Shown: positions 20,206 to 32,081 of the stretch, piece after piece
Position numbering within the stretch: the stretch's first letter is position 1
How the letters are laid out: every line of letters starts with the position of its first letter
Source of the DNA: Diphasiastrum complanatum
Taxonomy: Eukaryota > Streptophyta > Lycopodiopsida > Lycopodiales > Lycopodiaceae
DNA length: 64,000 bases
NCBI GenBank assembly: GCA_029204225.1
Contig: CM055092.1
Location: forward strand, 25,918,400-25,982,399
Reading direction: 5' to 3'
Position numbers and translations under genes: made by a program
Notes under the pieces: generated by a model
What the model saw: the letters and a program-made list of their open reading frames with translations, nothing else
Database searches by the model: none
Told to the model about the DNA's origin: nothing

Positions 20206-21480
20206 CTAAAGATAAAGAGACTCTCGAGCGTTTTCCTTTTTGACAATACCCAAAAGTTTTTGTATTCGAACTCCCATGAGGAAATGCTAGTGAACATATT
20301 GTTTGCCGAATAAATTATTTGGAGTTGTGCTAATAAACATCCCATTCCATAACCATAGCTTTACAAGCATCACTGGAATAAACTTGTTTACAAGTCATAA
20401 CTAATAACAAGAGTAGTTTAGAGTAATTGAATGGAATTACAGTTAAGGAGCAAAGTGAGATTTCTATGACTAGAAATGCAATTAAGTTAGCTTCAAATAG
20501 AGAATAAAGTGCAGTAAAAAACACAAGCTTATACAAATGAAACGAATGATATGTGGTTGTGAACTCTACAGATCTATCAGTATAAGCTCAGAACTTTCTT
20601 GGAGCCAGTAAGGAGTGATAAATATTGTTATTAAATTCTTAAATGGCCCAAAGGCTATACAGATAAAACAGAAGTGCCAAATCTGATACAATAAAACTGG
20701 AACTAGTAAAAAAATTGTTCTAAAAATTTTAAAAACTACCACTTCTATGTTCTAGAAAATAGTCCTACAGACTTGCAACTCTTCTTGCAGCTAAACAATT
20801 GTTGCATGCGTGATTCATGTTACAACAAATATGTAATTAGTTTCCGAAGGAATGGTATTTAGAGCTGCAAAAGAAAAGACAACACTAGCCCCAGAAAAAG
20901 ACTCACATTGATGAACAAAGGAGAAATGGCACAGTAGAAAGCTTAACACTGAGAAGGAGATGAGCCTTGTTTGAGGAACAGAAGAAGGAACTTCAGTAGG
21001 AGGTGCGGGCGGACCTGATATCGGAGCTTTTACTGGAGTATCTATCGGAGTGGACATTGCAGTACGGAGAAGTCCACAACGATAATCTTCATCAGCTCAG
21101 TGGATATTCTGATGCTGGTTCCTCTTGGTCTCCGATTATGTGTAGCCATTAGTCCAAAATATGTTTACGCAAGCTCAGAATGGAGAGAATGAAGAGAATG
21201 AGAGGTAGACCTATGAATGACAATCCAAAATATATCTATGGAAGCTAAAAACAGAGGGAATGAAGAGAATGAGAGGTATACCTAAGAATGACAAGAAGTT
21301 CCTAAACTACAAGAATTAGTTAACTACAGTTTACGACTATTGACATCAAATCAACTCGAGTGTACAAATATGGGCAATAAAAGAGTATTCGGGCAGTAAC
21401 TGTGGTCCAATCACAATCGTTTGTTTTGCCCGACGGGATTTTTGAAAATCACAAAAACTTGGCCGAGGAAGGCAAAAACG
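20206..21480. other. Intergenic with a 72-bp duplication
   Basis: AT-rich with no recognised gene. About 21151-21293 is a diverged tandem duplication of ~72 bp sharing GAATGAAGAGAATGAGAGGT. A minus-strand ORF at 20815-21057 starts with a proline-rich stretch (APISGPPAPPTEVPSSVP) but has no recognised domain or supporting splice sites. Confidence 0.4.
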
Positions 21481-23401
21481 AAAGTAAAGCTTGTAAAGGT
21501 AACTTTACAACATCCACCCCACCTTTATAAAATCTGATGTCCTCATCAGATGTCAGATTAAAGTAAAGGTGTCTCCCAATTAAAATAACTATACATTTAA
21601 GCTACTTGGCACAGTACTCAATTTACTAGCCACTTTTTATTAACATTGAAGCTGGCACACCACAAGTCGGAGGCTCAGCTCTTTGTACTGAAAAATTACA
21701 TAACTTGAAAATATCTCTTTGTCTGGGAAAAGCGTAGATTTTATATCGCTTACGTGAAACCCAATAACCTTATTAAATTGGTGACAAAGGCCTTTCTGTG
21801 AAATGTTCGCCCCTGTCGCTTCTGACTTTTTGACTTTGGAACTCCTTTGAGCTCCTGATTAGTCCTTGATGCACTTTGTATTGAGCTCCCTGAGCTCCAA
21901 ATTTGATCAGTTCCGCACAAGTATCGAGGCTCCCTGAGCCAAAGGATTTATCGTTTGATTGTCCACTTTATGGTCCACTCCATGCCTTGTTGCTTCTGCA
22001 CCTTGATTTCTCTCCTTGTCCCAACCTGATCTTGATACTTTTCCTTCTTGGCTCTTTAAGGTAGGCAAAGATTGAGTACTCCGCAATGCACCTCTCACTT
22101 AGCTTGAATTAGCTCTTTGAATCAGCCCAAATGTAACCATTGACCTCGTGGAGAGCCAAAGGGTCACACCAGTTTGATCTGCATACGAACTATCTCTTCG
22201 GGTTTGTTTGAAGCACCATGTCTGTCGCGCAAAACTTGACTTTTACAATTCCATCACTGGTCAGTTGCCTCACAGTCAAAACAAGAAGTGTACATCGAGC
22301 TTGGCTTCAAGTAGCTCTCTTTGAATCAGACACATGCACCCAGAGTTTGCACTAGTCCGATCTCAACACGAACTGTCCCTTAGCGTCCGTTCGAAATACC
22401 AAGTCTCTCATGCAAGACTCAACTATCACCCATGCTCAGTGAGTTTCAGTTCCGAAGGTGGCCGTCCCAAATGAAGACCAACTGTTCCATAGAAGATCTC
22501 CCCTGAAATTGCCCTTTCCAACTTTTGACTTCTTGCTTGCGTCTGGTGGGCGTTGTCGCAAATGAAACTAATCCAAGAAACATGCTAGCCATCCATCCTT
22601 TGCAAACATTGAGTTGTTTCGTTGCCGTTCACGTGCGAGTACTTGAACCTGCAAATTCGCCCCACAGATTCTGTAGTCCTCTTTGTTTGATAGTATCAGC
22701 CTTCAAAAGAAAGGTTCCTTCTCGAGCCATCAGCTCCTTGTATCACAAGCAATCATGCAAACCAGGCAAAGCATGAGTACAGAGACTCACCACGAATACA
22801 TGCAAGCAAGACACTCAGGCAGGTTTACTAACAGGTAACAAAGACAAGGTCCCCCTTTGAGATGGTCCTGCCAACGGACCTTTTCCTGGCCGCACCCATA
22901 CAAATCGATCACAGAATCAGCCCACATAGGACACCCCTCCAACTATCCGTGCTTTCACCATTAAGAAGCACATTGCCTCAGTCACGCCCCACCACTTTTT
23001 GGTCGATAGCCCTTATAGCTAAACGATCGGTAGCTATCCCGCACCGGCAGCTAACCACCCGTGCTTTACACCCGAATTCGAACAGCATCTCTGTATCAAT
23101 GGTTAACCCGTACAGTTCGAATATGTCGTCCCGCACCCCACAAGGCACAGACCGTGCTTACACCAACCTAATGGCAGCACACTACCTCATTTGTCCTACG
23201 TGCATACAGCGCCAGGCTCGAACTGTGAGAACTGACAGTGCTTACACGTCAAGGGCAGCATCTTGACTCATCAAGTCCCCCGTCCTGTCGACCACCCCGA
23301 TCGTGGACGCACCCGTGCTTACACTGTGGGCAGCACCTTGCACATGATGAACCCCAAACAGTGGCCATTTCCGTGAGATCCGCATAGCTGACCGGCCAGT
23401 C

Positions 23402-23414
23402 GGCTCTGATACCA
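23402..23414 (-). promoter_or_regulatory. Primer-binding site of copy A
   Basis: GGCTCTGATACCA on the + strand, i.e. TGGTATCAGAGCC on the element strand, just inside the LTR. Confidence 0.85.
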
Positions 23415-23416
23415 CA

Positions 23417-24632
23417 TGTAGCGCAGGCATCCCAAAGGGAGCCGTGAACCACAACTTAGCTTCCCAGCCTTCAACTCTTGCCATCCAAACTCACTTGACA
23501 TACAAGAAACCAACTCGCCAACAACAATCAGACTTAACCAACTTGAAGTTTCAAAAACCAACATTGAGATCCAACCTGGCGCCATGCCAGATCGGGGGTC
23601 CCGATGAGGGTGACTTCCCTCCAAGCAAGCCGCCCGACATACATCAAACTTGACCAACTCGAAGCTTCGTTACAAACGAGTAACATCCATTCCAAGCAAG
23701 CGGTCTGACTTACATCAGACTTAACCAACTGAAAGCTTCGTCACGAGCGCTGGAAGCCAACCTGGCGCCACATCAGACTGGATAGCCATAAACATGTAAC
23801 TTCCACCCAATCAAGCCATCCAACTCAGCCGACAGGTTAGAGCTCGTTCCCCAAGAGCTAAACCCATTCACGTTCATGCAAGGAACACTCAGAACCACAA
23901 GCCGCGCAGATATGGAGACAACCAATTCCTGGACCAAATGGTCCCGACAGCATACCGCTGGCGCCACGGACCAAATGGTCCCGACGGCATACCGCTGGCG
24001 TCCTGGGATACGACCCTCAACTATGTGCCAACTTAAAAATTTTGAAGCGGCCTTACAACTGGCACTTTTACCGAACACTGAAACCCAGAAGGTAATCAGA
24101 GTCAGTTTGAGGAAAATCCCACTTTATTGATAAATCTGAGAAGGTTACATTTCAAGTGTGTGACCGACCCTAGTCTCCGGGGCGCTAGCATGCCAAGGCG
24201 AGAGCCATGACAACATTCCAGCAAGGGAGGCTGAGACTTGGTTGGAGCTCGCCCTGAGTCGCAACCCGCACTCCCCTATAGTATTGGTGGGATTCGGCAC
24301 CCCCCCTCATAGCAAGTACTCTACCCATGCTGGAAAAGCACATTTTTCTCTCTCTAGGATTTTCTCTCTCTAGAAGGTCATTTTCTCTCTTTAGAATTTA
24401 TTGATCCCCAGGCTTCCTTTAATCATGCCTAGATCGTGTGAGGTGATTGCACATCGATCTAAGCTCTTTGGACTTCGCTAGAACCGATCAAAGATTTTCA
24501 GCCATAGGAACTTGGCGCCGACTAGATTTTGGTCACAGTGGCGCCGGGAGCAGCAGGGGCGCTGCTGGCGCCGGGGACAATGCTGGCGCTAGTGGCGCCG
24601 GAAGTAAAGCTTGTAAAGGTAGCTTTACAACA
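23417..24632 (-). repeat. 5' LTR of copy A (~1.2 kb)
   Basis: Shared with 55770-57012 in copy B in the opposite orientation. It contains a cluster of TGGCGCC sites (24510-24605), a TTTATTGATAAAT stretch complementary to an AATAAAG-type polyadenylation signal, a duplicated ~35-bp GACCAAATGGTCCCGAC unit (23930-24000), and 3-4 diverged ~75-bp repeats (23470-23780). Confidence 0.75.
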
Positions 24633-25810
24633 CAACCAATCACTCTTTTCGATCTTTCTACGATTCCGGTTTATGGTCCTGAAGTATTGTACTTTCACAT
24701 GGAAGAAGGTATTCAATCGGTGAAAGCCTGTGATAGTAGAATTGTCACTTCACAAAAAAGTGTGCATGGTCAAATTGCCCTGAAACCAAAAAAATACAAA
24801 GCTTTTAAAAAATAAAAAAATAAAATATATTGATGAATTGGATGTTGTGGCTCACCAAAAGAAAAAAAAAAAACAATAATATAGACACATCAACATTCAA
24901 TAAAGCCAAATGTCTTTTATAGACTTTTGTTTAGAACTAATATGAAAGCCAATGCATTCAAAGCTCAATTGCAACTAGGCACTCAGAAGTTCATGAAAAC
25001 ATTTTTTTCTTACAAAGCTTTATGTCAAACTTCATATGAAAGACAATGTATTTAAAGCCCATTAGAAAGTGGTCATGAAACATGGTTTGGAAAGTTTAAA
25101 ACACGTTGTGCTTTTCATTTTGAAGTCGAAATGGTACCTATTATTTGAAGTTTAAAGTTTGTGAGCCAAAACTTGATGAAAATCATTTGGCTTAATGAAG
25201 CTAGGCAAAAATTCATAAAAGTTTGTGTTAAACACTATATTTAAGCCAATGTGAAAATTGATCATAGGGCATGTTTTAAAAGGCGATAAATACAATGCAC
25301 TTTTTATTGTTGAAAACGAAACTAGCATTTCCAAGTATGAATTTTGTGAGGTAAAACTTCATAGATTATGTTGGCTTCATAAAACCAACACTTGTTGCAT
25401 GAAGCCGTAGAATAGAAACTTCAAATAGTAGTTGACCTTTCAAACCATATTTTATGACCAATTTTATAATGGTTATTGAAAACATTGGCTTTTAGACAAT
25501 GCAAAAGCTTGTACACCATGTTGTAGGATATTTTCTTTTCTTTTTTCTCGAAATAAACTACATTCTTAGTGACTTTGGGCAAAAAATACATAAATCAATA
25601 CTTGCTAAAAAGAAGAAAATCAAATGGAATACATTTGCTTTTAGATTAAGTGTAGATGGTCCATGTGTTATGATTGCATTTTCACAAATTATTGGGCTTT
25701 GAAAACATTGGCTTTTGGATAATGTTTAACAAAAAGCTTGACCTTCTAAATCATGTTTCATGATCTTTATTCAAATGGCTTAACAATTATTGGTTTACAA
25801 ACAAAGTTTA
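24633..25810. other. AT-rich stretch with decayed internal repeats
   Basis: No gene recognised. Recurrent motifs (GGTCATGAAACATGG, TTTAAGCCAATGTG, AAAACATTGGCTTTT) suggest a strongly diverged tandem array with a period near 180 bp between about 24900 and 25780. Confidence 0.35.
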
Positions 25811-26170
25811 ACTCAAGGGGATTTCCAGGATTTTCTAGGCGAGGCTCGGAGGCTAAATTTTTTTGAAAATCCTTACCGGGTAGAATGTCCTCTACTTGGC
25901 ACAATGGAATGTCCTCTACTTGGCACATTCCATTGGGTAATGCGTACCTTTTAACTTTTTTCACATGTACATTATGAAGCATAATAAGCAATTTGAATGA
26001 CCACGCTGATGTGCACATGGCAGCTGTGGATGTGCCACATGGCAGCTGTACAGACGCAGCATAGCCTCATAGGGTAGAAAGGCAGCACCTCAGTTTGAAA
26101 AAAAGTACATACATATCCTGCTTTTTAATGTATTCAAAAAATAGGCATAATAATCCCAAGTATCCATTAA
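25811..26170. repeat. Second copy of the fold-back-associated repeat
   Basis: Shares GGATTTTC, AGGCGAGG, GAAAATCCTTAC, CATTCCATTG and GTAATG with 12190-12345 in order, followed by AACTTTTTTCACATG and GTATCCATTA. The inverted arms are more decayed here. A 25-bp unit, AATGTCCTCTACTTGGCACA, is duplicated at 25888-25940. Confidence 0.6.
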
Positions 26171-27066
26171 TACGTGCTACAAAATCCAAAATATCAAAGG
26201 AGCTCAAATCACTTCAATATTTAGATGATGCTAACTGACTCAGCAGCATCGTTGATCTGATTCAGCAGCAGCAACGTTGCAGAAGGAGTCTCAAGTCTGA
26301 TTCATTCAATCATAATTGTGTTTTTAGGTACACAAATGGTTTAAAAAGTAGTGATTTAGTTTTGTAATATATAGTAGTTATGCTATAAGAGTTTTATATT
26401 CACTTTTATGTTGGTGAGACAGAATAGAACAGATGAGATATCTAGTGGATAAAGTTCATATTTGGCAAGACGGTAAACTGATGTTTCACATATTTTCTTT
26501 TGGCTAGAATCATCTAATGTTAACACAGCTTAAACAAATTTCGTGGTATTAGCGCCATATAAACAAAAATCAACAGGATATGTCAAATGTGATTATGTAC
26601 TTCCATAGATGATCCTATACTTCCATTGTATCATGAAATGTGTGGAGTTCATGGACCTTAGCATCATGATGACGACAGATCTTATATATTTGTCTAGTAC
26701 GTGCGAATCGGGAATGCTACGTATGCTTTATATTGCATATCTTTTATAGAGTTTAAAACTTTACGTGGTGCATTGTCGCATCCAACCGAAAAGATGCTGC
26801 ATTTGTGAATCTGGTAGTGCTAAACTTGATATTATAAGTTTCAGCCAAAACATAGCAACCATTCTCAAAACATTCACATACACCATAATCTGTTCGTCTT
26901 TATGAAGAAAATAGCTCATGCCAACATTATTTTGCCAGAAAGGTTCGGGCAGTCAGTCAGAATAGATCAGACACTACTAATGTTGACTCTCATAGCACTA
27001 ATGGGCCGATGGCTTATCTGCAACGATTGATAGCTACTTCCGAATACTGAATTAATTCATCAGCAG
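26171..27066. other. Intergenic, 3' side of the oleosin gene
   Basis: No ORF or repeat of note. The part nearest 27066 should hold the oleosin 3' UTR. I see no other gene. Confidence 0.4.
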
Positions 27067-27558
27067 TCACGCTCCAGGGGCTGCCTGTCGTTCCTTCAGA
27101 TGTAAATGTTCAGCGACGTTGTATCCACATGATTCACGTGCTCGCTCAGTCACTTGACTCGCTGTGTCAAAAAAACGGCGACGAACAGCATCGATCTGAT
27201 CCGCCCTCAACAGTTGTTCACCCTTCACATACTTGTACAGCCACGAAACGCCCAACAGCAAGGTCACACTCACAGCCGCAGCCAGCAACACACCTGCTGC
27301 TGCCAGGAACAAAACAACTCCAAGGGGAATCAAAATGGGGCTAGCGACAATGAGAAAGGGAGCTGAGACGACAACCGCAATGCTAGTTCCTGCGAAAGCT
27401 AAGCCGACGCCAACCAGCACAACCGCAACGGTGATAGCAGCAATCCATGCATCCTTGGAAAACAAGCTGGGAGCTCGCTCTTGGAGCTTATGCAGCGCTT
27501 CCTGAGCCTGCTCCCTCAGTGGTCTTCCGCGCCGCTCCATGTGAGCTTGATGAGCCAT
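27067..27558 (-). CDS. Oleosin
   Basis: A 163-residue uninterrupted protein. A charged N-terminal arm (1-36) precedes a long hydrophobic stretch (about 37-109). Its centre has the proline knot PFLIVASPILIP, an exact PX5SPX3P match at residues 67-78. The stretch ends in SWLYKYV, and an amphipathic C-terminal arm follows. Oleosins coat lipid droplets: the hydrophobic hairpin enters the oil core and the arms lie on the surface, preventing fusion. Length and layout are normal for a short plant oleosin. The first ATG gives MAHQAHMERRG. No intron is needed. RY and ABRE-like motifs lie upstream, consistent with storage-phase control. Confidence 0.93.
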   Translation of the reverse strand: MAHQAHMERRGRPLREQAQEALHKLQERAPSLFSKDAWIAAITVAVVLVGVGLAFAGTSIAVVVSAPFLIVASPILIPLGVVLFLAAAGVLLAAAVSVTLLLGVSWLYKYVKGEQLLRADQIDAVRRRFFDTASQVTERARESCGYNVAEHLHLKERQAAPGA

Positions 27559-27727
27559 CTCCTCCTGCTCTGCTACCGATCTTCTCCTCTAATATATTCA
27601 GAAAAAGAAATTGGATGGAATATCGATGATCATGTTCGGCGAAATTGAGTTATAGTGGGGAGGATGAGAGTGAAGTGGCGCGTGGCAGCTGCCGATATTT
27701 TTGCCAAACATAGGGAATCTTGCAATC

Positions 27728-27737
27728 CACGTGTCGT
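27728..27737 (-). promoter_or_regulatory. ABRE/G-box-like motif upstream of oleosin
   Basis: CCACGTGTCG, about 170 bp upstream of the oleosin ATG. It contains the CACGTG core and the ACGTGTC form bound by ABA-responsive bZIP factors. Its function is inferred from motif and position. Confidence 0.5.
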
Positions 27738-27855
27738 TTTCACTTTCAAGATTTTCCAGACCCAGTGTTGTGCTGGAACGCTGTTTTTGAGTTTCGCTAT
27801 AACACGTTCATTTGTTTGCCTTTTTCCTAAGGATATGTAGGCATTTGAGTTGGGA

Positions 27856-27995
27856 TGCATGAAATCATGCAAAGATTTTCATTCCTCTCCAAATTTATGG
27901 ACTAGGTAGCGGGCTTGCTCACGCCCGCTATCGGTTGTAGCATGCAGTTTTCATGAGCAAGCACGCTATCGGTTGTAGCATGCAGTTGTCATGCA
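27856..27995 (-). promoter_or_regulatory. Cluster of RY (CATGCA) motifs
   Basis: Five CATGCA/TGCATG cores at 27856-27861, 27866-27871, 27941-27946, 27979-27984 and 27990-27995, 300-440 bp upstream of the oleosin start. RY motifs are targets of B3 factors of the ABI3/FUS3 type that activate oleosins. Three of the five lie in or next to the tandem repeat at 27927-27995. Confidence 0.5.
27927..27995. repeat. Tandem duplication, ~37-bp unit
   Basis: GCTATCGGTTGTAGCATGCA followed by GTT(T/G)TCATG occurs twice, and a partial third unit follows. It multiplies the CATGCA motif upstream of the oleosin gene. Confidence 0.8.
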
Positions 27996-28263
27996 CGGAG
28001 CTGCCGTGCAACGAGGTGCATTGAAGGCTGCCTGCTATTGGGTAGTAGGCCTGCTCAAGCTTGCTAACGGGCATAATTAAAACCTGCCACATGTCTACTG
28101 TGAGCCCAAACACCAATTATGGCTTTAGCTTTGTGCTTTGAAGGAAATCATGCAAAAAACTTCATTCCTCTCCAAATTTATGGTTTTAACTTTTAGTGCC
28201 TGAAGTTGTTTTATGAAAAGCAAGATCTTGAAGTAGATTATTATTTGTGAAAGACACATGTGA

Positions 28264-28392
28264 CACATTACGTGGGGGAAGGCCCCGCCGTCTAAGGGCC
28301 TTCCTTGTTGGGAGGGCCTTCGCCCGAGGGCAGGCCCCGACCAACAAGGAAGGCCCGAGGGCTTCAAGCCTTTCCCTGGGTAATGCCATTGT
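28264..28392. repeat. Palindromic MITE-like element 1
   Basis: Ends CATTACGTGGGG and CCCTGGGTAATG. The internal arms GGGCCTTCCTTGTTGG and CCAACAAGGAAGGCCC are perfectly complementary. It is GC-rich in an AT-rich setting and encodes no transposase. Confidence 0.78.
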
Positions 28393-28517
28393 GCGAAGGT
28401 GGACACTGGTTTTTCTTTTTTCTTTTTTCTTTTTTCTTTTCGAGACGTACGGTACGGACGTACGGCCACACGCGTGGACTATTTTTTTTTTTTGCATTTA
28501 TAATGTAAATTTTTTAC

Positions 28518-28578
28518 ATTTGTGGTGGAATGTGCATGTGGACAGCCAATGACGGGCTGCCACATAGCACATGCACAT
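28518..28578. repeat. Short palindrome, GTGCATGTGG family
   Basis: GAATGTGCATGTGG and its complement CCACATAGCACATGCACATTC flank AGCCAATGACGGGCTG. It is related to the larger fold-back at 28949-29062. Confidence 0.75.
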
Positions 28579-28730
28579 TCTACCGTAGAGAGAGGAGAGA
28601 GAACACACATTACGTAGAGAGAGAACGCACATTCTAGAGAGAGAATGATTGGTTCCGGAGGAGAGAGAAAAGTGGATGGATATTCTGCTCTTGGAGGTAG
28701 TTCCCAAATATAAAGGAAACCTGAACATAT

Positions 28731-28848
28731 GGCATTACGTGGGGGGAAGCCCTGTCCGAGAGCCTTCCGCCTTGGGAGGTGGGTCCCCAAGCCGAGCAAG
28801 GCGGAAGGCATTGGGCCCTCGGTCCTTCCCTTGCGTAAAGCCAACTAC
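28731..28848. repeat. Palindromic MITE-like element 2
   Basis: Starts GGCATTACGTGGGGGG and ends TTCCCTTGCGTAAAGCC. The inner arms GCCTTCCGCCTTGG and CAAGGCGGAAGGC pair. It has the same layout and end motif as 28264-28392, 340 bp away. Confidence 0.78.
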
Positions 28849-28948
28849 AAAGCTTTTTCTTTTTCAGGTTTTTCTTAAAAATCTTTTTCTTTTGGGATTT
28901 CTTTTTTTAATCTCTCATTTTTTGGGTACTTTTTTTTTACGAAAGGCA

Positions 28949-29062
28949 CACGACGTGGAGAGCCAATGACAGATTGCCACATACATAGCACATGCAAATT
29001 CAGATGTAATGTGCTTGTGCTATGTGGTAGCCTATCATTGGCTATCCACATGCACATTCCAT
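28949..29062. repeat. Fold-back repeat with ~45-bp arms
   Basis: The left arm reads AGAGCCAATGACAGATTGCC then ACATAGCACATGC. The right arm carries their complement around GTGCTATGTGGTAGCC and ATCATTGGCT. The loop is about 12 bp. Single-stranded, it would form a long hairpin. Confidence 0.78.
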
Positions 29063-31415
29063 CAGAATTTTCATGTGCTATTTGTCAACTTTTTATTGGG
29101 TGCCCACTAAAGACCTGTGACAAAAGGCTCACAAAAATTTGATTCTAAATTCAAATGAAAATTATGCTTTTGAAGTTGCATCCAGAATACAAGGAAAAGC
29201 TGAGCAGTCAGAGGGCGACCTCCCTGGACGTGAATTTTCTTTTTATTTTTTTAACCTTCTTTTTGTCATAAATTTTCTTACATGCACCTACTGACATCTC
29301 GGGCGAGAGGTGCATGTAAAAACGAAAATGAGGACGAATTCTGCGTAGGTAGGTGCCTATACTTCCTTTGAAGAAAAAGAAAAAAAAATACGATTTTACA
29401 AAATCTTGAACCTCATAAAACTTCACAAATTTTGCAAGGCGCCTACTTTTCCTTTGAAAAAAAGAAAAAAAAAAAAAAACGATTTTACGAATTGTTGAAG
29501 CTCATAAAGCTTGTCAAAAGCAATTTGCAACTCATAAAATTTGGGACAACACATTCAATGATCTTAAATTCAAAAATGACAAGACAATCATTTACACTTG
29601 GAAAAGTCTTTTTGGTGACCTTTACACGAGTTTGCACATTTTGCAAATAAATGAAATGTTGTTGGTACGTGGTTGAGTGTATTTTGCATTGAGTACCAAA
29701 AACACACATAATTGTCTGAAAGTACCACATATGACATGTAAAAAACAAAAAACAAAAATATTTTTTTAATATATCACAATATTTGTAAATGATGCAAGGT
29801 ACATTCGAACAATAGATTGACAACAACATACCAAAACGATGTCGTGCAATATCCACAACCATGGAAATCCATATCCATGGCAATGAAGTGTCGTCCTAAA
29901 GACCTACATGCATAGATAGTGCTCCGCAACCTACAAATGGGTCAACCACAACACCATCTTTTCAACAATACAGCTCCACAATGAACCTCATAAAATGAGG
30001 ACTCTTTTCTACGCCATCTCTAGTTAGTGCCAAATTGTCTGTGTGTATAATAAATTCAGTACTAGGCAAGTAGTGTATGAGAATGCCAGATGAGATACAA
30101 AAATTTGTTTTGTTTACATTTTCACAATCTCCCTTTGGCAAGGGAGTTGAGTGCTTGAATCAACATAGTGCAATGACAGCCCATGTAAAAAGTTGTGTGC
30201 AAGGCACATCCATAAATTTTTGCGCATCACTAGACAATCAAATCAAGCATGAGAGATTCTCGATAAATTTGACAACAACATAAAATTTGGTCACTCTGTA
30301 GCATACCTGCAAACCATCTGTAGTCATACCAAATCTATCCAAAATACTTGCCAGCCAAACTTATGTACAACACGAAAAAACATATGTGCGTTGCATATTT
30401 ACTATGTAAACAACCCAACCATCATCATCAATGATAGCAGTTGCAAAGAGTAGACTCACATCTAGTAGACCCATATCCAATTTGCTCCATGTTGTTCACT
30501 TGATAATTCCTCAAGATTATATTGGAAGGAAAATCAAGAAAAACCATGTTTGCACATGATAACATATTGTATGACATTTCTGTACAGCTCTAGTAAAAAA
30601 CCTACAGGAATATTCACATGTTCTTGTTGTTGTACTTTACAAGGACAATAATTAAGAATTCTAGATATCATGCATGATATGTTAACATATGATTAGAAAA
30701 TGCAATGCAATATAAAATTTTTGTTGGAAAGCATAAGATCTATCTCTAGACAACACGCTTTCCACAAACATTTAGTTGTGCTCTTGCCTCTTTTGCTAAA
30801 TATATGTCAAGCTCAATCGAGTAAAAAATTGGTTTTCTATACTTGATTTTATACTTTGTGACGTAGTTCTTTAAAGTACTTGAAGTTGGAGGTGCAATAT
30901 TCATTAAACGACCATTTAAAATCAAGGCTTAAAAGCTCCCGAATCTATGACACCAACTTTGAAAGTAGAAAACAATATGAAATTGCAGCAAACCATGCAC
31001 ACATAAATTCAAACATTCCTTCAAAAAAATAATGGAATCTGCAACAGATGTTTGAGCCAAACTTCTTTTGACAACCAAAAGTGGTAGTCCCCGTCACTTG
31101 TTGGTATACCAAATTAATCCCTCAATGTGCTCAAGCTTAATTTCAAATGTCATTAGAAACAGTTGCACATCACAAGAAATGGAGTTTTTCCAAGGATATG
31201 ACATTCCCATAAGTGTTATCCATATATTACAAATAGCCTACTCTTGCCCCAGCTTTGAATTTCATGGAGGAATCCATTTGGACACTATTCTCTACTTTAG
31301 TCATGAAGTATTTCCATTTATCATTTATATGATCTTAGAGGAAAGATATATTATTAAGAGAGTCAATTCTTAAGATGGAGCATGGTAGTGTTATCAAAAT
31401 GGCAAGCTACATTTT
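29063..31415 (+). mobile_element. Decayed retroelement interior (+), partial
   Basis: The first part is AT-rich with A/T runs. The last ~360 bp (31060-31415) share blocks such as TTTGGACACTATTCTCTA and the region before the purine tract with the minus-strand element at 54574-55215. It ends in AAGAGGGAG followed by an LTR-like TGTGAAATC at 31425. No conserved gag or pol domain was seen. The left boundary is not defined. Confidence 0.45.
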
Positions 31416-31424
31416 AAGAGGGAG

Positions 31425-32081
<657 letters not shown>

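Larger units (their letters stand above)
21481..24632 (-). mobile_element. Non-coding LTR element, copy A
   Basis: Minus-strand element. The 5' LTR (24632 down to 23417) begins TGTTGTAAAG and ends CGCTACA. The primer site TGGTATCAGAGCC is at 23402-23414. The internal region is ~1.9 kb with no gag or pol. A purine tract (AAAGGTGGGGTGGA on the minus strand) lies at about 21513-21526. The 3' LTR starts at 21512 but only ~31 bp remain. This layout fits a large retrotransposon derivative (LARD) that depends on another element. Copy B (55770-59062) is its inverted partner. Confidence 0.78.

Noticed and set aside
20815-21057. Proline-rich minus ORF
   Set aside because: No domain, no good splice sites and a short length; recorded only as part of the intergenic entry.
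22862-23266. 134-codon ORF in copy A
   Set aside because: Only part is kept open in copy B, differences do not look protein-conserving, and no domain is visible; treated as non-coding LTR-element interior.
24447-24815. Gly/Ala-rich ORF at the LTR edge
   Set aside because: The Gly-Ala content comes from the GGCGCC cluster; the frame runs out of the element into unrelated flank.
27129-27505. + strand ORFs over the oleosin
   Set aside because: Shadows of the oleosin frame; the minus frame has the exact proline knot.
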